A DNA stretch of 43,875 nucleotides from an uncultured Synechococcus sp. (GTDB lineage Bacteria; Cyanobacteriota; Cyanobacteriia; Phormidesmidales; Phormidesmidaceae): assembly GCA_937911865.1 (NCBI GenBank), contig CALDSK010000130.1, forward strand, positions 1-43,875, read 5' to 3'. How positions within the stretch are numbered: position 1 is the first letter of the stretch; each line of letters begins with the position of its first letter. The position numbers were made by a program, and so were the translations under genes. The notes below the pieces were generated by a model that saw only the letters and a program-made list of their open reading frames with translations, had not been told where the DNA came from and made no database searches. Below are positions 25,577 through 33,670 of the stretch, one piece after another.

Positions 25577-27511
25577 CTAATCCTCATTCCAAAAAGTAAT
25601 TGACTCGCTGATAGGCTGTAGCGAGGTCCCTGGATAGTAAAACTCTAAAATCTCCTTGTGAGAATATCCCTGCTTACCCAGGTTGTAAGCGCCTGTTTGA
25701 CTCATGCCTACACCGTGACCAAATCCGCCTCCGACGAAGCGAAAGCCGGTTAATACAGGCTTAGCGGTCTCTTCAGTGGCTGAATCTGTATCAGGAGTTT
25801 CTTTTTTTGAGGGCGCTGCTAATCCGTTCGTTTCCGATTCGTTTGTTTTCGATTCGTTTGTTTCTGATTTATTAGTTTCAGCTGCTGCTTCTGTTTGTTG
25901 ATTCTCTGATGCTGGTGACGTCCCTGGTGGCGTTTCTGGCACCATCATAATCGGTTCTACATAGAACAACAAACTTCTTGGCGGGACCAGCGCTTTGACC
26001 GATTCGTCTTTAATCAGATCAAAAGATCCCAAATCTGTTTTCACGGTTAGCTTTTGTACCCGGCCAGATTCTGCTCGCTCTACGACCGTTAGCGCCAACA
26101 GCTGATTATAGTTGGCTAACGGATGCTGACGATTGTTTAAATATCGCTTCAGTATTTCGTCCATCTGTGCCAGCGTCGCCGTTCGATTCCATCGAAACGC
26201 TGGCCAGCCGTCTTCGTTAAATCCGTTATTTAGCGAGATAAACTCACGGAAATGAGCTTCGTCTGACAGTGGCTTTGCGGCTAGGTCCCACTTTGAGTGC
26301 AATGAGTCAACTTGCGGCTTTAGATAGGGCCTATCGTCCCCATTCCACACGTCTGTGAAACGAGCGGATATGCCGCCCGAGGTTGAAGAATACAATGCGT
26401 CTACTAGCTCATTGTTGTAGGTCAGAACCTGGCCAGCGGTGGCGGCGATCGCCGCATCACTGCCTGGATCTGTATCGGCTAGGCCAAAGTACACCTGGCA
26501 CTGCGTATCGGCGCAAAGCTCGTAGTCATCAATCGCAAATCGCCGTAAATTTCTTAGTGCGTAGGTCCGGGCTAAAACCGCTTGCGCTTCAATGGCACTG
26601 CGAGGAGCACCTGCTCCAATCTCGTGCGGTACTACCCCGCGCAGGTATTGTTCTATCGGTACCTGGTTTACCAGCGTGTAGTCTCCGTAGGCATTTCGCT
26701 GAATGGTCATATCGCCTGCAAACAAATCGCGGAAGCGAGTGCGATCGCCCTCAGACATCTGAATTCGTCGGTTTGCACTGGTAATCGTAAACTCATCACG
26801 CGCGTACCGATAGCCATTGGCCGTAAACGCAACCTTCGGCACCTCAGTGACGACTCGGCTATCAATAAACGCGTCTGTATGTCCACCCTCGTGAAGGTTC
26901 TCTACCAGCAGTCGCCGCAGCAAGGGAACACTGTAATCTTCTCTTTTCGCCCAGACCTGCCAGGCATTCGGCTGGGCAATCTCTGCGTCAATCCCCGCTT
27001 CTTGCCAGCGCTTAGCACTAGCCTCTGCACTCTCGAAGCTCCGGTGAGTGCTCAGCACCACCCACTCTTGCAGCTGTGGCACTTCTAAAGGCTCCATTGT
27101 GATGTCAATCTGTAGGCGATTAGTGGTAATGGTCTGCGTCTGGTCACCGGTCTTAAAGCTAACTGTGAGCTGATCCCCAGCTAATGGGCCTAACGTGATG
27201 TTGTCATTTTTCTCGTCGCCAAAACGCTGAACAATGCCCACTTTAATCTCAGGATTGCGAGAAGCTGACTGCGCTTGAACGAGTCGCGGTGATGTGACAG
27301 CTTCTAGGGCAGCCATGCCTACGACAGCTGTAAACAGACTAATACTCAGTGGCTTTAAAGGCGGCCTTAAAAGTGGCTTCAAAGCTCGCTGTATCATTCT
27401 CTTGTTTGAGCGTTTGCCGAGAAATGACCGGTTCAGAAATGACCGGTTTAGAAAAGCTGCATCCAAGAATGACCTATTCAAATTAGCGCTCAAACGGTTC
27501 ATAGCGACCAC
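25577..27511 (-). CDS. SpoIID/LytB domain protein
   Basis: A 644-residue exported protein. The SpoIID core is clear: RGVVPHEIGAGAPRSAIEAQAVLARTYALRN, YSSTSGGISARFTDVW, and the C-terminal GGGFGHGVGMSQTGAYNLGKQGYSHKEILEFYYPGT. SpoIID proteins are lytic transglycosylases acting on peptidoglycan; cyanobacteria use them without sporulating. Residues about 150-190 resemble a SPOR-like element (WVVLSTHRSFESAEASAKRW). A hydrophobic signal segment sits at about 55-80 (SISLFTAVVGMAALEAV ... QAQS). Before it is an odd NRSFL-repeat leader, so the true start may be the internal ATG at 27397. A Thr/Asn/Glu/Ser linker (about 555-585) is encoded by 15-bp repeats. Confidence 0.88.
   Translation of the reverse strand: MVAMNRLSANLNRSFLDAAFLNRSFLNRSFLGKRSNKRMIQRALKPLLRPPLKPLSISLFTAVVGMAALEAVTSPRLVQAQSASRNPEIKVGIVQRFGDEKNDNITLGPLAGDQLTVSFKTGDQTQTITTNRLQIDITMEPLEVPQLQEWVVLSTHRSFESAEASAKRWQEAGIDAEIAQPNAWQVWAKREDYSVPLLRRLLVENLHEGGHTDAFIDSRVVTEVPKVAFTANGYRYARDEFTITSANRRIQMSEGDRTRFRDLFAGDMTIQRNAYGDYTLVNQVPIEQYLRGVVPHEIGAGAPRSAIEAQAVLARTYALRNLRRFAIDDYELCADTQCQVYFGLADTDPGSDAAIAATAGQVLTYNNELVDALYSSTSGGISARFTDVWNGDDRPYLKPQVDSLHSKWDLAAKPLSDEAHFREFISLNNGFNEDGWPAFRWNRTATLAQMDEILKRYLNNRQHPLANYNQLLALTVVERAESGRVQKLTVKTDLGSFDLIKDESVKALVPPRSLLFYVEPIMMVPETPPGTSPASENQQTEAAAETNKSETNESKTNESETNGLAAPSKKETPDTDSATEETAKPVLTGFRFVGGGFGHGVGMSQTGAYNLGKQGYSHKEILEFYYPGTSLQPISESITFWNED
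25820..25880. repeat. 15-bp repeats encoding a polar linker in the SpoIID protein
   Basis: Units related to CCGATTCGTTTGTTT recur at about 15-bp spacing (three clear copies, one partial). Read on the minus strand they encode ETNES/KTNES-type pentads. The frame is kept. Confidence 0.75.
27421..27480. repeat. 15-bp repeats at the 5' end of the SpoIID frame
   Basis: GAAATGACCGGTTCA (27421-27435) and GAAATGACCGGTTTA (27436-27450) are near identical; 27451-27465 and 27466-27480 are diverged copies. On the minus strand they read as NRSFL pentads. Confidence 0.8.
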
Positions 27512-27878
27512 ATGTAGGCAAAAAATATAGGCAAAAAACTTGCCAACAGAACTTCAATCCAATCAGCCAATACACCCTACTGGCCCAACTATTTATTTAT
27601 TCAGCCCAGATTTGGTGAACCCTGTGCTATCGCATCAAATTTCTTTAAACTAATTTGAAAGAATCCACGCAGCCGCGAGAAAAGACTCGATACCCCTATC
27701 CTATACTCGTTTATCTGTAGTGTTGCGAAGTTCCAGGCAGCCTGTGCTGACGACATAGCCACATAAAATAGCGTCAGTTCTGCAAACACACCTTTAAAAT
27801 AGAAATAGAGAAAATAGACTCAAAGCCTGGCTGAACGGCTCTTTTTTCGGTTCGCAAATAGACCAGAGGTAAGCTGTC
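27512..27878. other. Divergent intergenic region
   Basis: 367 bp between the SpoIID gene and the sulfiredoxin gene. It must hold both promoters, but I see no convincing consensus pair. A 62-residue frame at 27601-27789 on the minus strand has no recognisable features or ribosome site and is not called. Confidence 0.45.
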
Positions 27879-28142
27879 ATGGTTCAAACCAAAGAAATTC
27901 CAATCGCGCAAATCAAACGCCCTCTGTATCGGAAAAACGATCCAGATAAAGTAAAAGCACTGATGATCTCTATTCAAGAAATCGGTTTACAAGAACCTAT
28001 CGATATTTTGGAAGTGGAGGGTGAATATTACGGGTTCTCTGGCTGTCATCGCTACGAAGCCTGTCAGCATTTGGGGCATCAAACGATTCTGGCGCGCGTT
28101 CGCCGAGCGCCTAAATCTGTTCTCAAAATGCATCTTGCCTGA
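27879..28142 (+). CDS. srx: Sulfiredoxin
   Basis: An 87-residue sulfiredoxin of the cyanobacterial type, in the ParB/Srx fold. It repairs overoxidised (sulfinic) peroxiredoxin using ATP and a thiol. KEIPIAQIKRPLYRK is the N-terminal strand and helix region. GFSGCHRYEA carries the catalytic Cys56 with the adjacent His57-Arg58 of the FSGCHR signature. Its short length and this motif separate it from plasmid ParB. It is followed after 5 bp by an HTH protein on the same strand, so the two are probably an operon. No peroxiredoxin gene is in the window. Confidence 0.93.
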   Translation: MVQTKEIPIAQIKRPLYRKNDPDKVKALMISIQEIGLQEPIDILEVEGEYYGFSGCHRYEACQHLGHQTILARVRRAPKSVLKMHLA

Positions 28143-28147
28143 GGCTT

Positions 28148-28771
28148 ATGGACAGCCTTTCTATCACAAAGCTCAGAGCGCTGATGCAGGCCGCTAATAT
28201 TTCAAGCTATCGCGATTTAGCTGAGCAAGCTGGCGTTTCACGATGGCAAGTGCAGCAGCTTCGTAGCGGCAATATTGAAAAGATGCGTGTTATGCCCCTG
28301 CGTCAAATTGCACAGGCTTTGGATGTCGACTTGCCTACCCTCTGGCAGACATTTTCAGGAGGCGATAGTCAGACCGCTCGTGCGAACAGCGAAGACTCTG
28401 ATCCCAGTGAAGTGGCTACTGCTATTACCTCTACTGCTATCACCTCTACTTCCATAAAATCTGACGCGCTTCAGACGCTTGAAACCTGGTTAATTCAATG
28501 GCCGACTATCGCTAAACGGGCGCAGGAAAAAGGAGATGCGCTATCTGCTGCTAAAATCCTTCCCTTTGTTCGCCCAGTAGAGCAACTGATGCGCGAGTGG
28601 GGCGTTGAACCTATTGCAGCTGTTGATGAACAGGTGCCTTACAACCCACAGTATCAACAGCTGACTGAAGGGGCGGCAGCGCCGGGTGATCTGGTCCGAG
28701 TGACTCACACGGGTAGCCGATGTGAGGGCAAGCTGCTTCATCGTGCCAAGGTAAAGCCGATAAATGGATAG
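28148..28771 (+). CDS. HTH (XRE-type) protein with a GrpE-like C-terminal domain
   Basis: A 207-residue protein. Residues 1-65 are a helix-turn-helix of XRE type (LRALMQAANISSYRDLAEQAGVSRWQVQQLRSG ... LRQIAQALDVDLPTLWQ). Residues about 66-105 are a Ser/Thr/Asp-rich linker holding an AITST duplication from a 15-bp repeat (28418-28447). The C-terminus (VPYNPQYQQLTEGAAAPGDLVRV, then GKLLHRAKVKP) resembles the beta-wing of GrpE, the DnaK nucleotide-exchange factor, but the long GrpE coiled coil is missing. It could be a DnaK-linked regulator or only a remnant fold. It is 5 bp after sulfiredoxin and ends 1 bp from the convergent phosphoesterase stop. Confidence 0.75.
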   Translation: MDSLSITKLRALMQAANISSYRDLAEQAGVSRWQVQQLRSGNIEKMRVMPLRQIAQALDVDLPTLWQTFSGGDSQTARANSEDSDPSEVATAITSTAITSTSIKSDALQTLETWLIQWPTIAKRAQEKGDALSAAKILPFVRPVEQLMREWGVEPIAAVDEQVPYNPQYQQLTEGAAAPGDLVRVTHTGSRCEGKLLHRAKVKPING

Positions 28772-28772
28772 C

Positions 28773-29603
28773 TTAGGCTGGCACTAGTGTGAGTACCGTT
28801 AGCTCTGGAGAACATAAGAAGCGCCCGGGAAAGTAAGTGCCTAGTCCGCGGTTGACATATAGCTGGTTGTCACCCACCCAGTGCAAGCCTCGGCACCATT
28901 GCCAGTGACGTACGACTCGAAAGCAGCGATCGCTTAAAAATGGAATCTGGTTACGAATGATTCTGGGCACGCCGCGTCGGATCTTTTGCCAGACTTCGGG
29001 GCCTGTTCCTAGCCCCGGAATATATACCTGTCCGCCGTGGGTATGGCCCGACAGCTGTAAATCTACTCGCCAGTCAGCGAGCAGTGCGGCTGTATCTGGG
29101 TTGTGAGAGAGCACCAGACGAGGCACAGCGGGATCTATTTGATTTAGCTCCTGCGGATCAAATTCTTTAGACCAGTAGTCGGCAAAGCCGATGACGGGAA
29201 AGCCGTCTCCAAAGGGCTTGATAACTTGATTCCACAGCACTGGAATGTTGGCTTGCTCTAATGCTTCGGTGACGATTGCTTGAGCGCCAGGCACCTGAAT
29301 ATCGTGATTGCCAAGGACTGCGATCGCACCATATCGACTTGGCAATTGCTTAATCCGTCTGGCTAGCTCATAAATCGGCTGCGGATCGTCTGTTACAAAG
29401 TCTCCAGTGAGCGCAATTAAATCAGGGTTAATGGCTTCAACTCGCTCGATTGTTTTTGCCAGCAGTGAGTCGGATAGGCGGACCCCATCAAAATGAAAAT
29501 CTGAGAGCTGTACTATAACGCTGCCAGCGAGCCGTGCAGGCAAGCCACGAATCGGAATGGTAAGGGTCTCAACAGACAGTGCACCTGATAAAAGCCGATG
29601 CAT
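28773..29603 (-). CDS. YkuE-like metallophosphoesterase
   Basis: A 276-residue calcineurin-fold phosphoesterase. Metal-site motifs are all present: QLSDFHFDG, ALTGDFVTDD, VLGNHDIQV, LVLSHNPD and LSGHTHGGQVYIPG. The NRGLGTYFPGRFLCSPELTVLTL ending is typical of the YkuE-type group, some of which act on UDP-diacylglucosamine or phospholipid-like substrates. There is no transmembrane segment at the N-terminus, unlike many family members. It is convergent with the HTH gene. Confidence 0.9.
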   Translation of the reverse strand: MHRLLSGALSVETLTIPIRGLPARLAGSVIVQLSDFHFDGVRLSDSLLAKTIERVEAINPDLIALTGDFVTDDPQPIYELARRIKQLPSRYGAIAVLGNHDIQVPGAQAIVTEALEQANIPVLWNQVIKPFGDGFPVIGFADYWSKEFDPQELNQIDPAVPRLVLSHNPDTAALLADWRVDLQLSGHTHGGQVYIPGLGTGPEVWQKIRRGVPRIIRNQIPFLSDRCFRVVRHWQWCRGLHWVGDNQLYVNRGLGTYFPGRFLCSPELTVLTLVPA

Positions 29604-29745
29604 ATAGGCCTATCTCTAAAACTGTAATCAGGCTACCATTCTAGACACACACGGCTTGGTCTTGCAGATAACATCTCAGCAGATCTGGTGGCTAAGTTCA
29701 ATGCGATCAAGGGTGAGATTAACAACGGTGAGATCGAAGGTGCGC

Positions 29746-30666
29746 CTAGCGGGCGGTGGTAAAGCTAGAGGCTACCATCATGGTGCCAATGCCCATATCT
29801 GAAAAAATCTCTAGCAGCAAGGCGTGTGGCCTTCGGCCATCTAGAATATGAGCGGCTTTCACACCTTGAGCCAGGGACTGAACGCAGCAGGTGACTTTGG
29901 GAATCATGCCGCCAGCAACGACGCCGTCTGAGATTAAATTCCGGGCCTGCTGAATATCTAGCTTGTTAATAAGCGTCGTTGGATCGTGAAAGTCACGCAT
30001 GATGCCGGGTGTGTCGGTTAGCAAAATTAGCTTTTCGGCGCTGAGCGCAGCGGCTAATTCCCCCGCTACCGTATCGGCATTGATGTTGTATGCCTGGCCC
30101 GTTTCGTCTGCGGCTACGCTGGAAATTACGGGAATGTAGCCTGCTTCTACGAGCGATCGCACCAAATCCGGTTTAACGTTGCTCACCTCTCCTACAAAGC
30201 CAATGTCCGACTGAGCGGCACGAGGACGGGCCGTGACCAAACTGCCGTCTTTTCCGCACAGACCCACTGCCGAGCCGCCCGCCTGATTGATCAGGGCTAC
30301 TAGCTCCTTATTCACCCTGCCAACTAGCACCATTTCCACCACGTCCATAGTCTCGGCGCTGGTTACTCGCAGCCCGTCTTTGAACTGAGGCTTAATGTTG
30401 AGCTTGCCTAGCCAGTTGTTAATTTCTGGACCGCCGCCATGCACGATTACCGGGCGTATCCCTACACTGGCCATAAAAACGACATCGCGGATGACATTAG
30501 CCTTCAGGTCGCTGTCTTTCATAGCGGCCCCGCCGTATTTCACCACGACTGTGCGGCCTTGAAACTGTTGAATGTAAGGCAGCGCTTCGCTAAGAATGCG
30601 GACGCGCGCTTCTTCTGATTTTTGAAAGGTGGGATCTGGCTGAGCGTTTTCTGCGATAGAGGCCAT
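29746..30666 (-). CDS. argB: Acetylglutamate kinase
   Basis: A 306-residue kinase catalysing the second step of arginine synthesis. [10 protein letters not shown] is the phosphate-binding start, [16 protein letters not shown] the substrate loop, and [15 protein letters not shown] and [11 protein letters not shown] the nucleotide site. GGMIPKV and [16 protein letters not shown] are the conserved end. The N-terminal extension before [12 protein letters not shown] is as in arginine-sensitive, PII-regulated enzymes; in cyanobacteria PII (GlnB) relieves arginine inhibition. It lies 107 bp downstream of aroK on the same strand and may share its transcript. Confidence 0.97.
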   Translation of the reverse strand: MASIAENAQPDPTFQKSEEARVRILSEALPYIQQFQGRTVVVKYGGAAMKDSDLKANVIRDVVFMASVGIRPVIVHGGGPEINNWLGKLNIKPQFKDGLRVTSAETMDVVEMVLVGRVNKELVALINQAGGSAVGLCGKDGSLVTARPRAAQSDIGFVGEVSNVKPDLVRSLVEAGYIPVISSVAADETGQAYNINADTVAGELAAALSAEKLILLTDTPGIMRDFHDPTTLINKLDIQQARNLISDGVVAGGMIPKVTCCVQSLAQGVKAAHILDGRRPHALLLEIFSDMGIGTMMVASSFTTAR

Positions 30667-30773
30667 AGGAATTGAATGAAGAGGAGAAGGGAAAATACGC
30701 GCTGTTTACTGAGTGATAGGTCCCGTTGAGAGAGACTGCTACAGAGCCTATACAGACCAAAGGACGCATTGGT

Positions 30774-31406
30774 TTATCCATTGGAAATCGCTGGATTGGC
30801 TGGATTAATGGAGGTCTGACTAATTTTGATTTGGTCAGCGGCGAGCTGAGGCTCGGGTCGGAGCTGGTTTTGTATGGCGAGTAGAATGCGATCGCACGTT
30901 TTACCGACTGACTTTCCCTCATAAGGAATTCGAATATCCGCTTGGGCGTAGCGCTCACTGCGCTCAGCTAGCAGGGATTTTAGCTTCGTCGATAGATCCA
31001 CATCTTTGAGCAGCGGCCGGGTCGTATCTTTCGACAGCCGAGACACAAGGACTGGCAGCGGTGTATCTAGCCATAGCACCAGCCCATGGTGTAAGTAGCT
31101 CCAGTTCATCTGCTGCGTGACAATGCCACCTCCGGTCGCCACGACGAGATTGGTGTGGCTGGCCACTTGCGCAAGCACCTGCGTTTCTATTTTTCTAAAG
31201 CCAGCTTCGCCCTCGCTGTCAAATAGCGCACTGACCTTTTGCCCGGTCGATTGCTCAATCAACGCATCCGTATCAAAAAAGTGATAGCCCAGGCGATTGG
31301 CAAGCTTTCGGCCAATCGTCGTTTTACCCGCGCCCATCATACCGACGAGATAAAGATTAGTTTTTTTCAGGTCTTTTTTGAGTTCTGCAGCAGGCGGGGC
31401 AGTCAT
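30774..31406 (-). CDS. aroK: Shikimate kinase
   Basis: A 210-residue shikimate kinase of the aromatic amino acid pathway. Walker A is GMMGAGKT (22-29). Shikimate-binding signatures are FFDTDALIEQ, SEGEAGFRKIE and ATGGGIV, and the lid is in SKDTTRPLLK. The last 30 or so residues (after ILLAIQNQLRP) extend past the usual end and are low in motifs. The start at 31406 gives a normal short lead before KKTNLYLVGMMG. Confidence 0.97.
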   Translation of the reverse strand: MTAPPAAELKKDLKKTNLYLVGMMGAGKTTIGRKLANRLGYHFFDTDALIEQSTGQKVSALFDSEGEAGFRKIETQVLAQVASHTNLVVATGGGIVTQQMNWSYLHHGLVLWLDTPLPVLVSRLSKDTTRPLLKDVDLSTKLKSLLAERSERYAQADIRIPYEGKSVGKTCDRILLAIQNQLRPEPQLAADQIKISQTSINPANPAISNG

Positions 31407-31573
31407 ATTCGCGTTTAAACCATCAACCTCACTATTATCTCAGGTGATGTCAGTTGATAATGGACAATTATTGTCGCTCGGCGGCTGATAGTTGGGTGAT
31501 GGGGTGTTTCGCTGCTAGTAGTTGAGTCCGTGTGCGAAATGAGCTATCGCTTAATGAATAACGAAGCCTCCAA

Positions 31574-32284
31574 TTAAGCCCCTGAGGGCTCAGCTCTGTC
31601 GATCAGCGCTAGCCATAGCTGTCGCTCACCGCCCGGCGCGCTATAGAACAGTAAATCAATCAGTAGCCGCAGAGAAAGCTGGGTGAGCAGCTCAGTCGGT
31701 AGGTCTGGATCGGCCATGCGATCGCAGTACATATTATTAAAGTTATCTAGGTAGTCGCCCAGTACAGCTGCCCGATGCGGCGGTTCTCCGGCTGCGCTCA
31801 GCTGCTCTAGTCTGGCAACTGCCTGCCGAATAGATGGGTGGTGTTCACGGGCTAAATGGCATACAACCAGTACCAGTGCCCTGGCTTCTTCAATATCCAG
31901 CTTTTTACGGCCCTGTCCCTTACGCAGTGGGCTCGACTGGCGCAGTCGCCAGAGCCCCACTCGATCGGACAAGGTTTTAGAGAGATTCAGCGTTTTAGCG
32001 GCTGCAAGTACCGCGTCCGAGCCGATATTGGTGAGCGCTTCGACTGCCATCAGCACCAAATCCAGCTGCGCTTTGATGCTCCTAAGCTGAGCGGCTGACA
32101 GGCGTTCTACCTCACTGGCTGTCATTGCACCCGTACTGATTTCACCAGAGGCGATCGCACTGGATGCTTCATTCGCATCAGTTACATTAGCGTCGGCAGG
32201 TACGTTGTTCGTGGGCACATCCACAGCGCTCTGGGCCGTTAGGCGAAAAAAATAGCTGTGGCAATTGTGCCACAGCCTAGCCAT
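31574..32284 (-). CDS. DUF3038 family protein
   Basis: A 236-residue protein. From residue about 66 it matches DUF3038, a family I know only from cyanobacteria and of unknown function: QLDLVLMAVEALTNIGSDAVL, LSDRVGLWRLRQSSPLRKGQGRKKLDIEEARALVLVVCHLA, and the C-terminal LLTQLSLRLLIDLLFYS. The first 50 residues are Ala/Asp/Asn/Thr-rich and not conserved, so an internal ATG at 32125 is an alternative start. No signal peptide or membrane helix. The gene is 46 bp downstream of an exported PPC protein on the same strand. Confidence 0.82.
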   Translation of the reverse strand: MARLWHNCHSYFFRLTAQSAVDVPTNNVPADANVTDANEASSAIASGEISTGAMTASEVERLSAAQLRSIKAQLDLVLMAVEALTNIGSDAVLAAAKTLNLSKTLSDRVGLWRLRQSSPLRKGQGRKKLDIEEARALVLVVCHLAREHHPSIRQAVARLEQLSAAGEPPHRAAVLGDYLDNFNNMYCDRMADPDLPTELLTQLSLRLLIDLLFYSAPGGERQLWLALIDRAEPSGA

Positions 32285-32330
32285 TCTTTAGATCTAAGTC
32301 GATAAACCGGATGCCGGACCGACGCCAATA

Positions 32331-33218
32331 TTAGGGCGCTGACGAACAGAACTGCTCCCCCCAAGAGAGTAGTTCACCTCGATCTTCTACGCGGGCACAG
32401 TTGAACGACTGTACCCGTTCGCCTGCTGCCTCACCCTGCGCGGCGCGAGATAGCGCAGTGGGTACAAATCCAAACGTCCGTTCGTATCCTTCTGTATCCG
32501 CATCAAAGACCACAGCGCCCACAGAGCCACAGACTTCTACGATGCGGGCGCTGTGCTGCGTGAGCAACTGAGGAGAAGACATTACCGTCATTGCTGCATC
32601 GCCCCGCAGGTCAACGTTGACACCGTTGGGGCGTAAGTCGGGCACCCGAGAATATACATTTTCTAGGGGTAGCGCGCTGACCCAGGCACTGACCTCTCGG
32701 CCAGATTCCAGATCGATGGCCATGGCGGCGATTGCATCGCTACAGGCAGCGGTACTGTCGGGTACAGCGGTCATAGCCAGCGACTCAGACAGACCACGAC
32801 GATTGCTAGCCACTGCTATTTTGATCTCATACTCACCGTTTTTCCCCGACTCATAGCTGTTGGCTACAGCGGTATACATGCCAGTGGCCGGAAGGGCCAC
32901 AATCAGCCGAGAGTTACGATTGACTCGGCTGACGTCGTCATTTTCGCTAATTCGCTGTCCGTTTGGATCTAGCAAAATCAGATAGGGGTCAAAATCGTCA
33001 CTTTCTAGAGAAATTGTGACGTATTGCCCATCATTGCCGGTAAACGTGTACTGATCGTACAGACTGCCATCATCTAAGACGGCGTCTCCAGAAAGCAGCT
33101 CGCCTTCTTCATCAACTAGCGTGTTGGCTTCAGCAGCAAAGTGGCCGATGCTCCAGCTAGCGGCAGTTACTAAACCTGTCGTTATTAATACAGCGCCAAG
33201 CTTTAACCAAGCCCGCAT
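32331..33218 (-). CDS. Exported protein with a PPC (bacterial pre-peptidase) domain
   Basis: A 295-residue exported protein. Residues 1-30 are a signal peptide (MRAWLKLGAVLITTGLVTAASW ... AEA). Residues about 40-140 are a PPC-type beta-sandwich: LYDQYTFTGNDGQYVTISLESDDFDPYLILLDPNGQ, RLIVALPATGMYTAVANSYE, GEYEIKI. PPC domains usually sit at the ends of secreted peptidases; here there is no peptidase. The second half (about 155-295) has four Cys and resembles the small exported COP23-like proteins of cyanobacteria, but that match is tentative. Probably periplasmic or surface-bound. Confidence 0.78.
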   Translation of the reverse strand: MRAWLKLGAVLITTGLVTAASWSIGHFAAEANTLVDEEGELLSGDAVLDDGSLYDQYTFTGNDGQYVTISLESDDFDPYLILLDPNGQRISENDDVSRVNRNSRLIVALPATGMYTAVANSYESGKNGEYEIKIAVASNRRGLSESLAMTAVPDSTAACSDAIAAMAIDLESGREVSAWVSALPLENVYSRVPDLRPNGVNVDLRGDAAMTVMSSPQLLTQHSARIVEVCGSVGAVVFDADTEGYERTFGFVPTALSRAAQGEAAGERVQSFNCARVEDRGELLSWGEQFCSSAP

Positions 33219-33521
33219 CTCGCTCTCTCCAATGGTGTTGTAGTGGTGTTATTTGTATGGTGTATCTTGCACCGATCGTCTGATGTAGTTGGCATGTAGT
33301 TTGCACCGGCCTACAAACGGACTGACCAACCGACGAAGGGTTCATTACTTTGAACATCTTATCGGTCTCCAGCCATTTTCTGAGCTTACATGTTCAGAAT
33401 CTTAAATTCAGATCCTGCTCAATAAGAATGGACCTCTTATTGGTTCACACGTTTTAGCATAAATCGAGATTTACTGTAATGTTGGTCGCCTTGTTTGTGC
33501 CCTCATATTAAACGGCCATTC

Positions 33522-33551
33522 TTGACAAAAAATTAATTGGCACACTGTAGT
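33522..33551 (+). promoter_or_regulatory. Sigma70-type promoter candidate for the lipase gene
   Basis: TTGACA (33522-33527) is a perfect -35. After 18 bp comes TGTAGT (33546-33551), four of six matches to the -10 consensus. It would start a transcript near 33558, upstream of all candidate lipase starts. Confidence 0.5.
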
Positions 33552-33590
33552 GAACGTAGCGATGTGGGTACGCTCAAGGCATTCATCAAA

Positions 33591-33614
33591 CGGACTTGCT
33601 TTCGGACTTGCTTC
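33591..33614. repeat. 12-bp tandem duplication upstream of the lipase start
   Basis: CGGACTTGCTTT (33591-33602) then CGGACTTGCTTC (33603-33614), one mismatch. It covers a possible TTG start at 33596, which argues against using that start. Confidence 0.85.
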
Positions 33615-33670
33615 AAGCTGCGGCTCTGCTGAGCGATATGGTTTTTTCTCAGTTCTGTACAGATTTACAT

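Larger units (their letters stand above)
33219..33670. other. Intergenic region upstream of the lipase gene
   Basis: About 450 bp between divergent genes. It holds a promoter-like pair (33522-33551) and a 12-bp tandem duplication (33591-33614). Nothing else convincing. Confidence 0.5.

Noticed and set aside
25418..25603. 61-residue plus-strand frame between the stress protein and SpoIID genes
   Set aside because: It runs through the SpoIID terminator hairpin and T-tract, has no family features, and overlaps the SpoIID 3' end on the other strand.
25577..27511. Sporulation gene or transfer from a spore former
   Set aside because: SpoIID/LytB proteins are widespread in cyanobacteria, and the gene contains HIP1-type sites like its neighbours.
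27601..27789. 62-residue minus-strand frame upstream of SpoIID
   Set aside because: No ribosome site, no motif, and composition like intergenic DNA.
27879..28142. Plasmid-type ParB
   Set aside because: The protein is only 87 residues and has the FSGCHR active site of sulfiredoxin, with no ParA neighbour or ParB HTH domain.
33596..33670. TTG start extending the lipase by 25 residues
   Set aside because: The TTG lies inside a 12-bp tandem duplication and the added residues come before a good signal-like segment starting at the ATG at 33671.
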